A DNA stretch of 64,000 bases from positions 4,719,001-4,783,000 of the forward strand of contig NZ_CP099397.1 in NCBI RefSeq assembly GCF_021495345.1, written 5' to 3'. The DNA is from Pseudomonas hydrolytica. GTDB lineage: Bacteria > Pseudomonadota > Gammaproteobacteria > Pseudomonadales > Pseudomonadaceae. The position numbers were made by a program, and so were the translations under genes. The notes under the pieces are model-generated. The model was given only the letters and a program-made list of their open reading frames with translations, had not been told where the DNA came from and did not search any database. This document shows positions 53,287 through 63,227 of this stretch, in pieces (position 1 is the stretch's first letter; the number at the start of each line of letters is the position of its first letter).

Positions 53287-53616
53287 GAATAAAGCGCCCG
53301 CTCGAGGCGACGAAAAAACAGGGGCGCGGATTATAGCGGAAATTGCTCAAGCTTTGACCAAAAATACTGCAGCATCGAGAGAGCGCACCAAAATAGGTCT
53401 TTCCAATATTTTGCAGCCCTTAAATGGTGCAAATATCCATGCGGATTTGCCGCGCAGGCGGCGCAGCGCCTGAGTTTCGCGGCCTCTGCCCAATAAAGGG
53501 CACTGGCATGCAATTTGCTCCCTTGTGAGGCAGGTCGCCCTGACGGACTATCCCGCCGGGCTTCACCGCACATATCGGGGCTCATCGATACGAGCCTTTT
53601 CCACCTGGAGGACAAC
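53287..53616 (+). promoter_or_regulatory. glnA control region with NtrC-like sites
   Basis: 330 bp between thiI and glnA. Two sites resemble the NtrC operator (TGCACCATATTGGTGCA): GCACCAAAATAGGTC at about 53385-53399 (10/17) and AAATGGTGCA ending near 53431 (11/17, with a perfect right half). They stand about 75 to 120 bp upstream of the sigma-54 element, a usual enhancer distance. Confidence 0.65.
53504..53519 (+). promoter_or_regulatory. Sigma-54 promoter of glnA
   Basis: TGGCATG-CAAT-TTGCT matches the -24/-12 consensus TGGCACG-N4-TTGCT with one mismatch; the ATG is about 98 bp downstream. Confidence 0.85.
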
Positions 53617-55023
53617 ATGTCTAAGGCTGTTCAACTGATCAAAGAACACGACGTGAAGTGGGTAGACCTGCGCTTCACCGATACCAAGGGCAAGCAGCAC
53701 CACGTGACCATGCCGGCCCGTGACGCCCTGGACGAAGACTTCTTCGAGCACGGCAAGATGTTCGACGGCTCGTCCATCCATGGCTGGAAAGGCATCGAAG
53801 CCTCCGACATGATCCTGATGCCGGTGGACGACACCGCCGTGCTGGACCCGTTCACCGAAGAGCCGACCCTGATCCTGGTCTGCGACATCATCGAGCCGAG
53901 CACCATGCAAGGCTACGACCGCGACCCGCGCTCCATCGCCAAGCGCGCCGAAGAGTTCCTCAAGACCACCGGCATCGGCGACACCGTATTCGTTGGTCCC
54001 GAGCCCGAGTTCTTCATCTTCGACGAAGTGAAGTTCAAGTCCGACATCTCCGGCTCGATGTTCAAGATCTACTCCGAGCAAGGCTCCTGGATGACCGACG
54101 GCGACGTCGAAGGCGGCAACAAGGGCCACCGTCCGGCCGTCAAGGGCGGTTACTTCCCGGTTCCGCCGTGCGACCACGACCACGAAATCCGTACCGCCAT
54201 GTGCAACGCCATGGAAGAAATGGGCCTGGTCGTCGAAGTGCACCACCACGAAGTGGCCACTGCCGGTCAGAACGAAATCGGCGTGAAGTTCAACACCCTG
54301 GTGGCCAAGGCTGACGAAGTTCAGACCCTGAAGTACTGCGTGCACAACGTGGCCGATGCCTACGGCAAGACCGCCACTTTCATGCCGAAGCCGCTGTACG
54401 GCGACAACGGCTCGGGCATGCACGTGCACATGTCGATCTCCAAGGACGGCAAGAACACCTTCGCCGGCGAAGGCTATGCCGGTCTGTCCGAGACCGCCCT
54501 GTACTTCATCGGCGGCATCATCAAGCACGGTAAGGCCCTGAACGGCTTCACCAACCCGTCGACCAACTCCTACAAGCGTCTGGTTCCGGGCTTCGAAGCA
54601 CCGGTGATGCTGGCCTACTCGGCTCGCAACCGTTCCGCCTCGATCCGTATCCCCTACGTTGCCAGCCCGAAAGCCCGCCGTATCGAAGCGCGCTTCCCGG
54701 ACCCGGCTGCCAACCCCTACCTGGCCTTCGCTGCCCTGCTGATGGCCGGTATCGACGGTATCCAGAACAAGATCCACCCGGGCGATGCAGCCGACAAGAA
54801 CCTGTACGACCTGCCGCCGGAAGAAGGCAAGCTGATCCCGCAGGTGTGCGGCAGCCTGAAGGAAGCCCTGGAAGAGCTGGACAAGGGCCGCGCGTTCCTG
54901 ACCAAGGGCGGCGTGTTCTCCGACGACTTCATCGATGCCTACATCGAGCTGAAGAGCGAAGAAGAAATCAAGGTGCGCACCTTCGTGCACCCGCTGGAAT
55001 ACGACCTGTACTACAGCGTCTAA
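53617..55023 (+). CDS. glnA: Glutamine synthetase type I
   Basis: 468 residues from the ATG at 53617 (GGAGG site 5 nt upstream). The sequence is the GSI-beta class: DGSSIHGW, the Mg/Glu site motif EPEFFIFDE and [17 protein letters not shown], and the adenylylation tyrosine Y397 in NLYDLPPEE, so activity should be controlled by GlnE. It condenses glutamate and ammonia. Transcription is from a sigma-54 promoter under NtrC; ntrBC lie 1.7 kb downstream. Confidence 0.97.
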   Translation: MSKAVQLIKEHDVKWVDLRFTDTKGKQHHVTMPARDALDEDFFEHGKMFDGSSIHGWKGIEASDMILMPVDDTAVLDPFTEEPTLILVCDIIEPSTMQGYDRDPRSIAKRAEEFLKTTGIGDTVFVGPEPEFFIFDEVKFKSDISGSMFKIYSEQGSWMTDGDVEGGNKGHRPAVKGGYFPVPPCDHDHEIRTAMCNAMEEMGLVVEVHHHEVATAGQNEIGVKFNTLVAKADEVQTLKYCVHNVADAYGKTATFMPKPLYGDNGSGMHVHMSISKDGKNTFAGEGYAGLSETALYFIGGIIKHGKALNGFTNPSTNSYKRLVPGFEAPVMLAYSARNRSASIRIPYVASPKARRIEARFPDPAANPYLAFAALLMAGIDGIQNKIHPGDAADKNLYDLPPEEGKLIPQVCGSLKEALEELDKGRAFLTKGGVFSDDFIDAYIELKSEEEIKVRTFVHPLEYDLYYSV

Positions 55024-55055
55024 GCCAGACTCGCGCCGTCTGACGGCGCGCTTGA

Positions 55056-55090
55056 AAGCCCCGCCCGGCTCTGCCTGGCGGGGCTTTTTT
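55056..55090 (+). terminator. Terminator of glnA
   Basis: AAAGCCCCGCC and GGCGGGGCTTT pair around a 10-nt loop and TTTTTT ends the stem. Confidence 0.9.
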
Positions 55091-55102
55091 CATTTCCCAC
55101 CT

Positions 55103-55181
55103 GTAGGGTGCGCCGCGCGCACCGAAAGCCACAGCGCCAGAGAATCTGCAGAATAGGCTGCGCACAGCCTGGGCGGCCCCA
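55103..55181. repeat. GTAGGGTGCGC palindrome and a partial long-variant copy
   Basis: GTAGGGTGCGCCGCGCGCAC at 55103-55122 belongs to the dispersed family. CTGCGCACAGCCTGGGCGGC, followed by CCCATG, at 55156-55181 is a partial relative of the long variant at 2127. Confidence 0.7.
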
Positions 55182-55288
55182 TGGCCCGAACCGATTTGTA
55201 GCCAAACATCACAGCCACAGCGCCCCGCGCTTGCCAGGAACCCATAGCAGTGCAAGGCTTAGGGCACCACCCGAGGAAGGACCGGCCC

Positions 55289-55855
55289 ATGCGCCCATTA
55301 CTCGCCTGCCTGCTGCTCGCCCTGGCTCTGCCGGCCAGCGCGCAGATCTACAAGTACACCGACGCCAACGGCAATACCGTGTATACCAACCAGCCGCCTG
55401 ACGGCACGGCGGCCGAGAGCGTCGACCTGCCGCCGACCAACACCGTGGAAATGCAGGTTCCCAAGGCGCCGGCCGAGAGCACCGGCGCCAGCTCGCCGCA
55501 GTCCGAGGCACCCTATTCGGTGCTGCGCCTGACCGGCATTCCGGACGACGAAGCCATGCGCGCCAACAACGGCACCTTTATCGTCAGCGTCAATATCGAG
55601 CCCCGCCTGCAGCCGGGCCATCGCCTGCGCCTGATCCTCGATGGCGAGCCCTACGGCCAGGCGAGTAACGTACCCAGCCTGCAACTGACCAATGTCGACC
55701 GCGGCGAGCACAGCCTGGCGGTGGCGGTCGTTGCAGGTGAGCGCATCATCCAGCAGAGCGCGACCGAAACCTTTACCGTGCAGCGCATCAGCCTGAACAG
55801 CCCGGCGCGCCAGACACCGCCGCCCCCCCGTCCAACACCGAAGCCCGCCAATTGA
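55289..55855 (+). CDS. DUF4124 exported protein 1
   Basis: 188 residues from the ATG at 55289 (GGAAGG site). A signal peptide (about 1-18) is followed by the DUF4124 motif QIYKYTDANGNTVYTNQPPDG, a linker, and a second beta-rich domain (about 75-170) with GHRLRLILDGEPYGQ, and a proline-rich tail. It is predicted to be periplasmic. It stands two bases before a related gene and both lie between glnA and ntrBC, as in other Pseudomonas. Function unknown. Confidence 0.8.
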   Translation: MRPLLACLLLALALPASAQIYKYTDANGNTVYTNQPPDGTAAESVDLPPTNTVEMQVPKAPAESTGASSPQSEAPYSVLRLTGIPDDEAMRANNGTFIVSVNIEPRLQPGHRLRLILDGEPYGQASNVPSLQLTNVDRGEHSLAVAVVAGERIIQQSATETFTVQRISLNSPARQTPPPPRPTPKPAN

Positions 55856-55857
55856 AT

Positions 55858-56478
55858 ATGCGTCTGCCGTTAGTCCTCCTTCTGCTCATCGCGCCGGCCG
55901 CATTGGCCCAGGTCTACACCTATATCGATGCTGAGGGTAACCGTGTCTTTACCGACAAGCCGCGCAGCGGCAACGCCGAACGGGTGACCCTGCCGCCATC
56001 CAACAGCGTGCAGCTGAACCAGGCGACGCCCACGGTCAAACTGGCGCCGACGCAGCAGCCGGTGACCAAGGCCACCGTGCACTACCAGCTGCTACGCGTC
56101 CTGCTGCCCGAGCCGGACGCCTCGATCCACAATGGCTCGGGCGACATGATCGTCACCCTGACCAGCGAGCCCGCCCTGCTGCCGGGGCACAGCTACCGTC
56201 TGCTGCTGGACGGCGAAGTGCAGGGCGAGGCGAGCCGCAGCCCGGTGTTCTCCCTGCGCCATGTCGACCGCGGCACGCACCAATTGGTGGCCGAGATCAT
56301 CGACGCCGCCGGCCTGATCGTCGAGCGCACCCCGGCGCAGCCCTTCCACATGCATCGCATGACGCTGGCGCAAAAGCGCAAGGTCAACCCCTGCAAGAAG
56401 GACGACTACGGCGTTCGTCCCGAATGCCCCCTAAAAGACAAGCCCAAGGAAGAGGTCAGCATCCTGCCCTTCTTCTGA
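55858..56478 (+). CDS. DUF4124 exported protein 2
   Basis: 206 residues; the ATG at 55858 is 3 nt after the upstream stop, with no clear ribosome site, so it probably depends on coupling. Signal peptide (about 1-17), DUF4124 motif (QVYTYIDAEGNRVFTDKPRSG) and a second domain with GHSYRLLLDGEVQGE parallel the preceding gene, so the two are tandem paralogues. It differs in a cysteine-containing tail (NPCKKDDYGVRPECPLKDK). Function unknown. Confidence 0.8.
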   Translation: MRLPLVLLLLIAPAALAQVYTYIDAEGNRVFTDKPRSGNAERVTLPPSNSVQLNQATPTVKLAPTQQPVTKATVHYQLLRVLLPEPDASIHNGSGDMIVTLTSEPALLPGHSYRLLLDGEVQGEASRSPVFSLRHVDRGTHQLVAEIIDAAGLIVERTPAQPFHMHRMTLAQKRKVNPCKKDDYGVRPECPLKDKPKEEVSILPFF

Positions 56479-56741
56479 GCCGCTACGCACCTTTATGGTG
56501 CAATCATCCGCACCACCTCCTAAGCTCTCCCTGTTTTGGGTCGCTTCTTCCTACCCAGCCTCGCCGTCTCGGCTGCGCCTCCCGGCAAAACGCCCCAAAA
56601 GCAGCCGGGAGCGACGCCTGAGCCGGCTGGCAAGCGCCCAAAGACGGGCCGCCAGCACTGGCGGGCGACAAAAAAATGCGTCTTTTCGGGGCCTTGGTTT
56701 GCTTCTTGCATTTTCCTGCCCATTGCCGGAACGCACTGCCT

Positions 56742-57826
56742 ATGACCATCAACGACGCGCTGCACCGCCTGCTACTCGACAACCTGACCACCGCCACCCT
56801 GCTGCTCGACAGCCAGCTGTGCCTCGAGTACATGAACCCGGCGGCGGAAATGCTCCTGGCCGTCAGCGGCCAGCGCAGCCACGGTCAGTTCATCAGCGAC
56901 CTGTTCACCGAATCGCCCGAAGCGCTGTCATCCTTGCGCCAGGCGGTGGAGCAGGCGCATCCGTTCAACAAGCGTGAAGCCGTGCTGACCTCGGTCACCG
57001 GCCAGACGCTGACCGTGGACTACGCGGTGACGCCGCTGTTCAGCAAGGGCGAGACCCTGCTGCTGCTGGAAGTGCACCCGCGCGACCGCCTGCTGCGCAT
57101 CACCAAGGAAGAGGCGCAGCTGTCCAAGCAGGAAACCACCAAACTGCTGGTGCGCGGCCTGGCCCACGAGATCAAGAACCCGCTCGGCGGGATTCGTGGC
57201 GCCGCCCAGCTGCTGTCGCGCGAACTGCCCAATGAAGAGCTCAAGGACTATACCAACGTCATCATCGAGGAGGCCGACCGCCTGAGAAATCTGGTCGACC
57301 GCATGCTCGGCTCGAACAAGCTGCCGTCGCTGGCGATGACCAATGTGCACGAGGTGCTCGAGCGCGTCGCCAACCTGATCGAGGCGGAAGCGCAAGGCAG
57401 CATCACGTTGGTGCGCGACTATGACCCGAGCATCCCGGACCTGCTGATCGACCGCGAGCAGATGATCCAGGCCGTACTCAATATCGTGCGCAACGCCATG
57501 CAGGCCATCGCCGGGCAGAAGCACGACATGGGCCTGGGGCGCATCAGCCTGCGCACCCGCACCCTGCGCCAGTTCACCATCGGCCACACGCGCCACCGCC
57601 TGGTGGTCAAGGTCGAGATCATCGACAACGGCCCCGGCATTCCGCCGGAGCTGCAGGAAACCATCTTCTATCCCATGGTCAGCGGGCGTGCCGACGGCAC
57701 CGGCCTGGGCCTGGCGATTACCCAGAACATCATCAGTCAGCACCAGGGCCTGATCGAGTGCGAGAGCCACCCCGGCCACACCGTGTTCTCGATCTTCCTG
57801 CCACTGGAACAAGGAGCGACCACGCC

Positions 57827-57830
<4 letters not shown>
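56742..57830 (+). CDS. ntrB: Nitrogen regulation sensor kinase NtrB (GlnL)
   Basis: 362 residues: a PAS domain (about 10-120), the H-box LAHEIKNPLGGIRGAAQ and an ATP-binding domain (NIVRNAMQAI, GTGLGLAI). It is a soluble cytoplasmic kinase/phosphatase that phosphorylates NtrC when nitrogen is limiting and is controlled by PII (GlnB). It overlaps ntrC by 4 bp. A 263-bp gap with GC-rich imperfect hairpins separates it from the DUF4124 pair. Confidence 0.95.
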
Positions 57831-59260
<1,430 letters not shown>

Positions 59261-59276
59261 TCCGGCCAGCAACAAC

Positions 59277-59308
59277 GAAAAGGGCATCCCGCGGGATGCC
59301 CTTTTCAT
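59277..59308 (+). terminator. Terminator of ntrBC
   Basis: AAAAGGGCATCCC and GGGATGCCCTTTT pair with a 2-nt loop; runs of A and T flank it, so it may work in both directions. Confidence 0.9.
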
Positions 59309-59310
59309 TT

Positions 59311-59365
59311 CCCCGGATTGCATCCGGGCTACGACGCGACGACCCTAGGGTGCGCTGCGCGCACC
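59311..59365. repeat. REP arm and GTAGGGTGCGC palindrome side by side
   Basis: CCCCGGATTGCATCCGGGCT, followed by ACG (59311-59333), is one arm of the 8753 element. CTAGGGTGCGCTGCGCGCAC, followed by C (59345-59365), belongs to the GTAGGGTGCGC family. Confidence 0.75.
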
Positions 59366-59384
59366 GCCAATTGTCGCCGCCCGA

Positions 59385-59783
59385 TCAACCGCGCTGCGCG
59401 TTTTTGATCGAGATCTGCGAATTGAGCGTCCAGAAGTCGTAGAGCACGCCAATCAGGAACAGGCCGCCGGTCAGCAGGTAGATGATCCCGGTGATCCACT
59501 TGCCCTGGTACATGCGGTGCACGCCGAACACGCCGAGAAAGGTCAGCAGGATCCAGGCGACGTTGTAGTCGGTATCGCCGGCGGTGAAGCGCAGGTCCGC
59601 CTCGCGATCCATCGAGGGGATCAGAAACAGGTCGATGATCCAGCCGATGAACAGCAGACCGAGGGTGAAGAACCAGATGGTGCCGGTCACCGGCTTGCCA
59701 TAATAGAAACGGTGCGAACCGAGAAAACCGAAAATCCACAGCAGGTAGCCGATCAGCTTGCTATGGGTGTCCTGTCGTTGCAT
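59385..59783 (-). CDS. Membrane protein with two TM2 domains
   Basis: 132 residues. Two TM2 modules occur: LGSHRFYYGKPVTGTIWFFT (about 21-40) with its following helix, and GVHRMYQGKWITGIIYLLTG (about 88-107) likewise. Single TM2 domains are common; a duplicated one is less so. Expected to be an inner-membrane protein; function unknown. The CAT at 59781-59783 gives the ATG start, with a GGAGT site before it. Confidence 0.8.
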   Translation of the reverse strand: MQRQDTHSKLIGYLLWIFGFLGSHRFYYGKPVTGTIWFFTLGLLFIGWIIDLFLIPSMDREADLRFTAGDTDYNVAWILLTFLGVFGVHRMYQGKWITGIIYLLTGGLFLIGVLYDFWTLNSQISIKNAQRG

Positions 59784-59897
59784 GGCGAACTCCTTGTGCG
59801 AGATGCAGCTATGACGCTGCGCGCGGAATGAAGGTTTCATTTGCGGCGAGGCGGTGCAACTCAACGAATGGCTTGATAGCTGTACGATGCCCATATA

Positions 59898-59913
59898 CTG
59901 TATAAAAAAACAG
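59898..59913 (+). promoter_or_regulatory. LexA (SOS) box upstream of the radical SAM operon
   Basis: CTGTATAAAAAAACAG matches the LexA consensus CTGT-N8-ACAG perfectly in both half-sites, and lies in a longer palindrome (ATACTG...CAGTAT). It contains a TATAAA that may be the -10. The ATG is 17 bp downstream. Nearly the same sequence precedes fan1. Confidence 0.9.
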
Positions 59914-59930
59914 TATCGATATCGCCTGCC

Positions 59931-61142
59931 ATGCAACTGATCGACAAGCTCACCATCCTCGCCGACGCCGCCAAGTACGATGCCTCCTGCGCCAGCAGCG
60001 GCGCGCCCAAGCGCAGCTCCAAAGGCAAGGACGGCATCGGCTCGACCAACGGCATGGGCATCTGCCACAGCTACACGCCGGACGGACGCTGCGTGGCGCT
60101 GCTGAAAATCCTGCTGACCAACTTCTGCCTGTACGACTGCCAGTACTGCATCAACCGCCGCTCCAGCGACGTGCCGCGTGCGCGCTTCACCCCCGAGGAA
60201 GTGGTCACCCTGACCCTGGACTTCTACAAACGCAACTGCATCAGCGGCCTGTTCCTCAGCTCCGGCATCATCCGCTCGGCCGACTACACCATGGAACAGC
60301 TGATCCGCGTCGCCAAGCTGCTGCGTCAGGAACATCAGTTCCGCGGTTACATTCATCTGAAGACCATCCCCGATGCCGCGCCGGAACTGATCGCCGAGGC
60401 CGGCCTGTATGCCGACCGCCTCAGCGTCAATATCGAACTGCCCACCGAAACCAGCCTGGTGCGCCTGGCGCCGGAAAAGAACGTCGGCAGCATTCACCAG
60501 GCCATGCACAGCATCCACCAGGGCGAGCGCGAGGCCCAGGAGGAGCGCCGCGCGCCGCGCTTCGCCCCGGCCGGGCAAAGCACGCAGATGATCATCGGCG
60601 CCGACGCCACCGACGACAGCACCATCCTGCACAACGCGCAGAGCCTGTATCAGGACTATCGCCTGCGCCGCGTCTACTACTCGGCCTTCAGCCCCATCCC
60701 GCAGAGCCCGAAAACCGTGCCGTTCGAGGCGCCGCCCCTGCTGCGCGAGCATCGCCTGTACCAGGCCGATTTCCTTATGCGCGGCTATGGCTTCAGCGCC
60801 ACGGAGCTGCTGGCCGGCCCCGGCAACCTGGCGCTGGATATCGACCCCAAGCTGGCCTGGGCGCTGGCCAATCGCGAGCAGTTTCCGGTGGACCTGAACC
60901 GCGCCGATGAGTCGCTGATCGCCCGCGTGCCCGGTATCGGCGTGCTCAGTGCCAGGCGCCTGGGCGCGCTGCGCCGTGAACGGCGCATCCGCTATGAGGA
61001 CCTGACCCGCCTGCGCTGCGTGCTGGAAAAGGCCAAGCCCTTCATCGTCACTCAGGATTACCGGCCACCGCGGGCCGAACACGAATCCCTGGTGCTGCGC
61101 CAGCAATTGCGCGACACCCCGGCGCAGATGGCGTTGTGGTGA
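59931..61142 (+). CDS. Putative DNA modification/repair radical SAM protein (TIGR03916)
   Basis: 403 residues. The radical SAM cluster is NFCLYDCQYC (C66, C70, C73) near the N-terminus, and a helix-hairpin-helix motif occurs at the C-terminus (LNRADESLIARVPGIGVLSARRLG). It is expected to bind a 4Fe-4S cluster and SAM and to act on DNA or a nucleoside; the reaction is unknown. The perfect LexA box upstream makes it a likely SOS gene. There is no obvious Shine-Dalgarno. It overlaps the next gene by one base. Confidence 0.85.
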   Translation: MQLIDKLTILADAAKYDASCASSGAPKRSSKGKDGIGSTNGMGICHSYTPDGRCVALLKILLTNFCLYDCQYCINRRSSDVPRARFTPEEVVTLTLDFYKRNCISGLFLSSGIIRSADYTMEQLIRVAKLLRQEHQFRGYIHLKTIPDAAPELIAEAGLYADRLSVNIELPTETSLVRLAPEKNVGSIHQAMHSIHQGEREAQEERRAPRFAPAGQSTQMIIGADATDDSTILHNAQSLYQDYRLRRVYYSAFSPIPQSPKTVPFEAPPLLREHRLYQADFLMRGYGFSATELLAGPGNLALDIDPKLAWALANREQFPVDLNRADESLIARVPGIGVLSARRLGALRRERRIRYEDLTRLRCVLEKAKPFIVTQDYRPPRAEHESLVLRQQLRDTPAQMALW

Positions 61143-62029
61143 TGCACAGCCTGCGCTTCGACGGCACCTTCGCCACCTGGCGCCAGGCCGCGCGCCGCGC
61201 CCTGCTGCAGGGCCTGGCGCCGCATCAGCTGCAGTGGCTGGACGAAGAAGCGGCGCCCGGCCTGTTCGATCAACCCGCCGAACGCGCGCCGGAGCCCAAT
61301 GGTCGCCTGCGCGTATCGCCCGAACTGCTGGAGCTGCTGGAAAGCGCCGCGCAGTACCGCGGCGAGGAGCGCTGGAGCCTGCTCTACCGCGTGCTCTGGC
61401 GCTTCGTGCAGGGCGAGCGCAGCGCGGTGCTGGCCGGCGATCCCGACGGTAGCGAGTTGCATCGGAGGCTCAAGGCGGTGCGCCGCGAGGCCCATCACCT
61501 GCATGCCTTCGTGCGCTTTCAGCCGAGCAAGGCGCAAGGCGCGCCGGATTTCGTCGCCTGGTTCGAGCCGGCGCACGACATCCTGGCCTCGGCCAGCGGC
61601 CATTTCGCCGAGCGCCTGGGCAAGCACAGCTGGTTGATCGCCACGCCGCGCGATGGCGTGTTCTGGGACGGCCAGCGTCTACAGCACGAGCGCCACTGCC
61701 CGGCGCAGTGGCAAGCCTGGGCACAGCAGCCCGAGGATGATGGCCAGGCCCTTTGGCGCGCCTATTACGGCAGCACCTTCAATCCGGCGCGGCTCAACCG
61801 CACGGCAATGCAGCAGCATCTGCCACTGAGATTCTGGAAGCACCTGCCGGAAGGCCCGCTGATTCCGCAACTGATGAGCGAAGCGCGCGCCGGTGCGCAG
61901 CGCGATGGCCAGGCACTGGTGCTGGCCGGCAGAAAGGGCAAACGCATCGCCCAGATAAACGAAGGGGACGCAGCGCGTCCCCCGTCAGGCAGCGTCAGCG
62001 GAAGCGACGCCCCGGATCTTCCTCGCTGA
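61142..62029 (+). CDS. TIGR03915/DUF4130 putative DNA repair protein
   Basis: 295 residues from the ATG at 61142 (TGATG overlap). Family features: RYRGEERWSLLYRVLWRFVQGE-like core at about 75-90, HHLHAFVRFQ, and PDFVAWFEPAHDIL with HFAERLGKHSW. These proteins are encoded beside the TIGR03916 radical SAM protein and are often associated with a uracil-DNA-glycosylase-like (UdgX) domain; the C-terminus here (about 200-280, YGSTFNPARLNRTAMQQHLP) could be a remnant or different domain. Reaction unknown. Its last 35 bp overlap the convergent pilU end. Confidence 0.8.
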   Translation: MHSLRFDGTFATWRQAARRALLQGLAPHQLQWLDEEAAPGLFDQPAERAPEPNGRLRVSPELLELLESAAQYRGEERWSLLYRVLWRFVQGERSAVLAGDPDGSELHRRLKAVRREAHHLHAFVRFQPSKAQGAPDFVAWFEPAHDILASASGHFAERLGKHSWLIATPRDGVFWDGQRLQHERHCPAQWQAWAQQPEDDGQALWRAYYGSTFNPARLNRTAMQQHLPLRFWKHLPEGPLIPQLMSEARAGAQRDGQALVLAGRKGKRIAQINEGDAARPPSGSVSGSDAPDLPR

Positions 62030-63140
62030 CCTCCAGCGCCAGGCCCTGGGCCATGCTGGTCAGGTGATCGCCGTCGGTTTCCGAACCGAGCTTGATCATC
62101 AAGCGCAGGTCGTTGGCCGAGTCGGCGTAGAGCAGCGCATCTTCGTAGGTGATCTCGCCCTGGGTGTAGAGGTTGTACAGCGCCTGATCGAAGGTCTGCA
62201 TGCCCTGCTCGGTGGAGCGCTTCATCAGACCCTTGAGCTCGTGCACCTCGCCCTTGCGGATCAGGTCGGCAGCCAGCGGGGTGTTGATCAGCACCTCGAT
62301 CACCGCGCGACGGCCCTTGCCGTCCGGGGTCGGCACCAGCTGCTGGGCGACGATGGCCTTGAGGTTGAGCGACAGGTCCATCCACACCTGGTTCTGCCGG
62401 TCGGCCGGGAAGAAGTTGATGATGCGGTCCAGCGCCTGGTTGGCGTTGTTGGCGTGCAGGGTGGCCAGGCACAGGTGGCCGGTTTCGGCGAAGGCCACGG
62501 CGTGGTCCATGGTCTCGCGAGTACGCACCTCACCGATGAGGATCACGTCCGGTGCCTGACGCAGGGTGTTCTTCAGCGCCACCTCGAAGGACTCGGTGTC
62601 GATGCCCACCTCGCGCTGGGTGACGATGCAGTTCTGGTGCTGGTGGATGTATTCGATCGGGTCTTCGATGGAGATGATGTGGCCGCTGCTGTTCTTGTTG
62701 CGGTAGCCGATCATCGCCGCCAGCGAGGTGGACTTACCGGTACCGGTGGCACCGACGAACAACACCAGGCCACGCTTGGTCAGCGCCAGCTTCTTGAGAA
62801 TCTCCGGCAGCTTGAGGTCATCGATGGTGGGGATGTTGGTCTCGATGCGGCGCAGCACCATGCCCACCAGGTTGCGCTGGTAGAAGGCACTGACGCGGAA
62901 ACGACCGATGCCACGGGCGCTGATGGCGAAGTTGCACTCGTGATTCTCGGCAAAATCGCGGCGCTGCGCTTCGTTCATCACACCCAGCACGGTCTCGCGG
63001 GTCTGCTCCGGCGACATGGCGTTCTTGGTCACCGGCATGATCCGGCCATTGACCTTCATCGACGGCGGCACGCCAGCGGTGATGAACAGATCGGAGCCGC
63101 CTTTTTCGACCATCAGGCGCAGTAGTTTTTCGAATTCCAT
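61995..63140 (-). CDS. pilU: Type IV pilus retraction ATPase PilU
   Basis: 381 residues from the ATG at 63140, in agreement with P. aeruginosa PilU. Walker A GATGTGKST, Walker B region ILIGEVRTRETM and the secretion-ATPase motifs are intact. PilU is an accessory retraction ATPase needed for full twitching motility and works with PilT. pilU is immediately downstream of pilT (about 87 bp), transcribed on the minus strand. Confidence 0.95.
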   Translation of the reverse strand: MEFEKLLRLMVEKGGSDLFITAGVPPSMKVNGRIMPVTKNAMSPEQTRETVLGVMNEAQRRDFAENHECNFAISARGIGRFRVSAFYQRNLVGMVLRRIETNIPTIDDLKLPEILKKLALTKRGLVLFVGATGTGKSTSLAAMIGYRNKNSSGHIISIEDPIEYIHQHQNCIVTQREVGIDTESFEVALKNTLRQAPDVILIGEVRTRETMDHAVAFAETGHLCLATLHANNANQALDRIINFFPADRQNQVWMDLSLNLKAIVAQQLVPTPDGKGRRAVIEVLINTPLAADLIRKGEVHELKGLMKRSTEQGMQTFDQALYNLYTQGEITYEDALLYADSANDLRLMIKLGSETDGDHLTSMAQGLALEVSEEDPGRRFR

Positions 63141-63227
63141 CTTGGGTCTCGCCAATCAACTGCACGCCCGATTATGGCCCTGAGCGGACCTGGCGACTGG
63201 CGGCGTGCGGCACAGTCGCTACGGCTG

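Noticed and set aside
56494..56517. GGTGC...GCACC dyad upstream of ntrB as an NtrC site
   Set aside because: The half-sites face the wrong way: NtrC operators read GCAC...GTGC.
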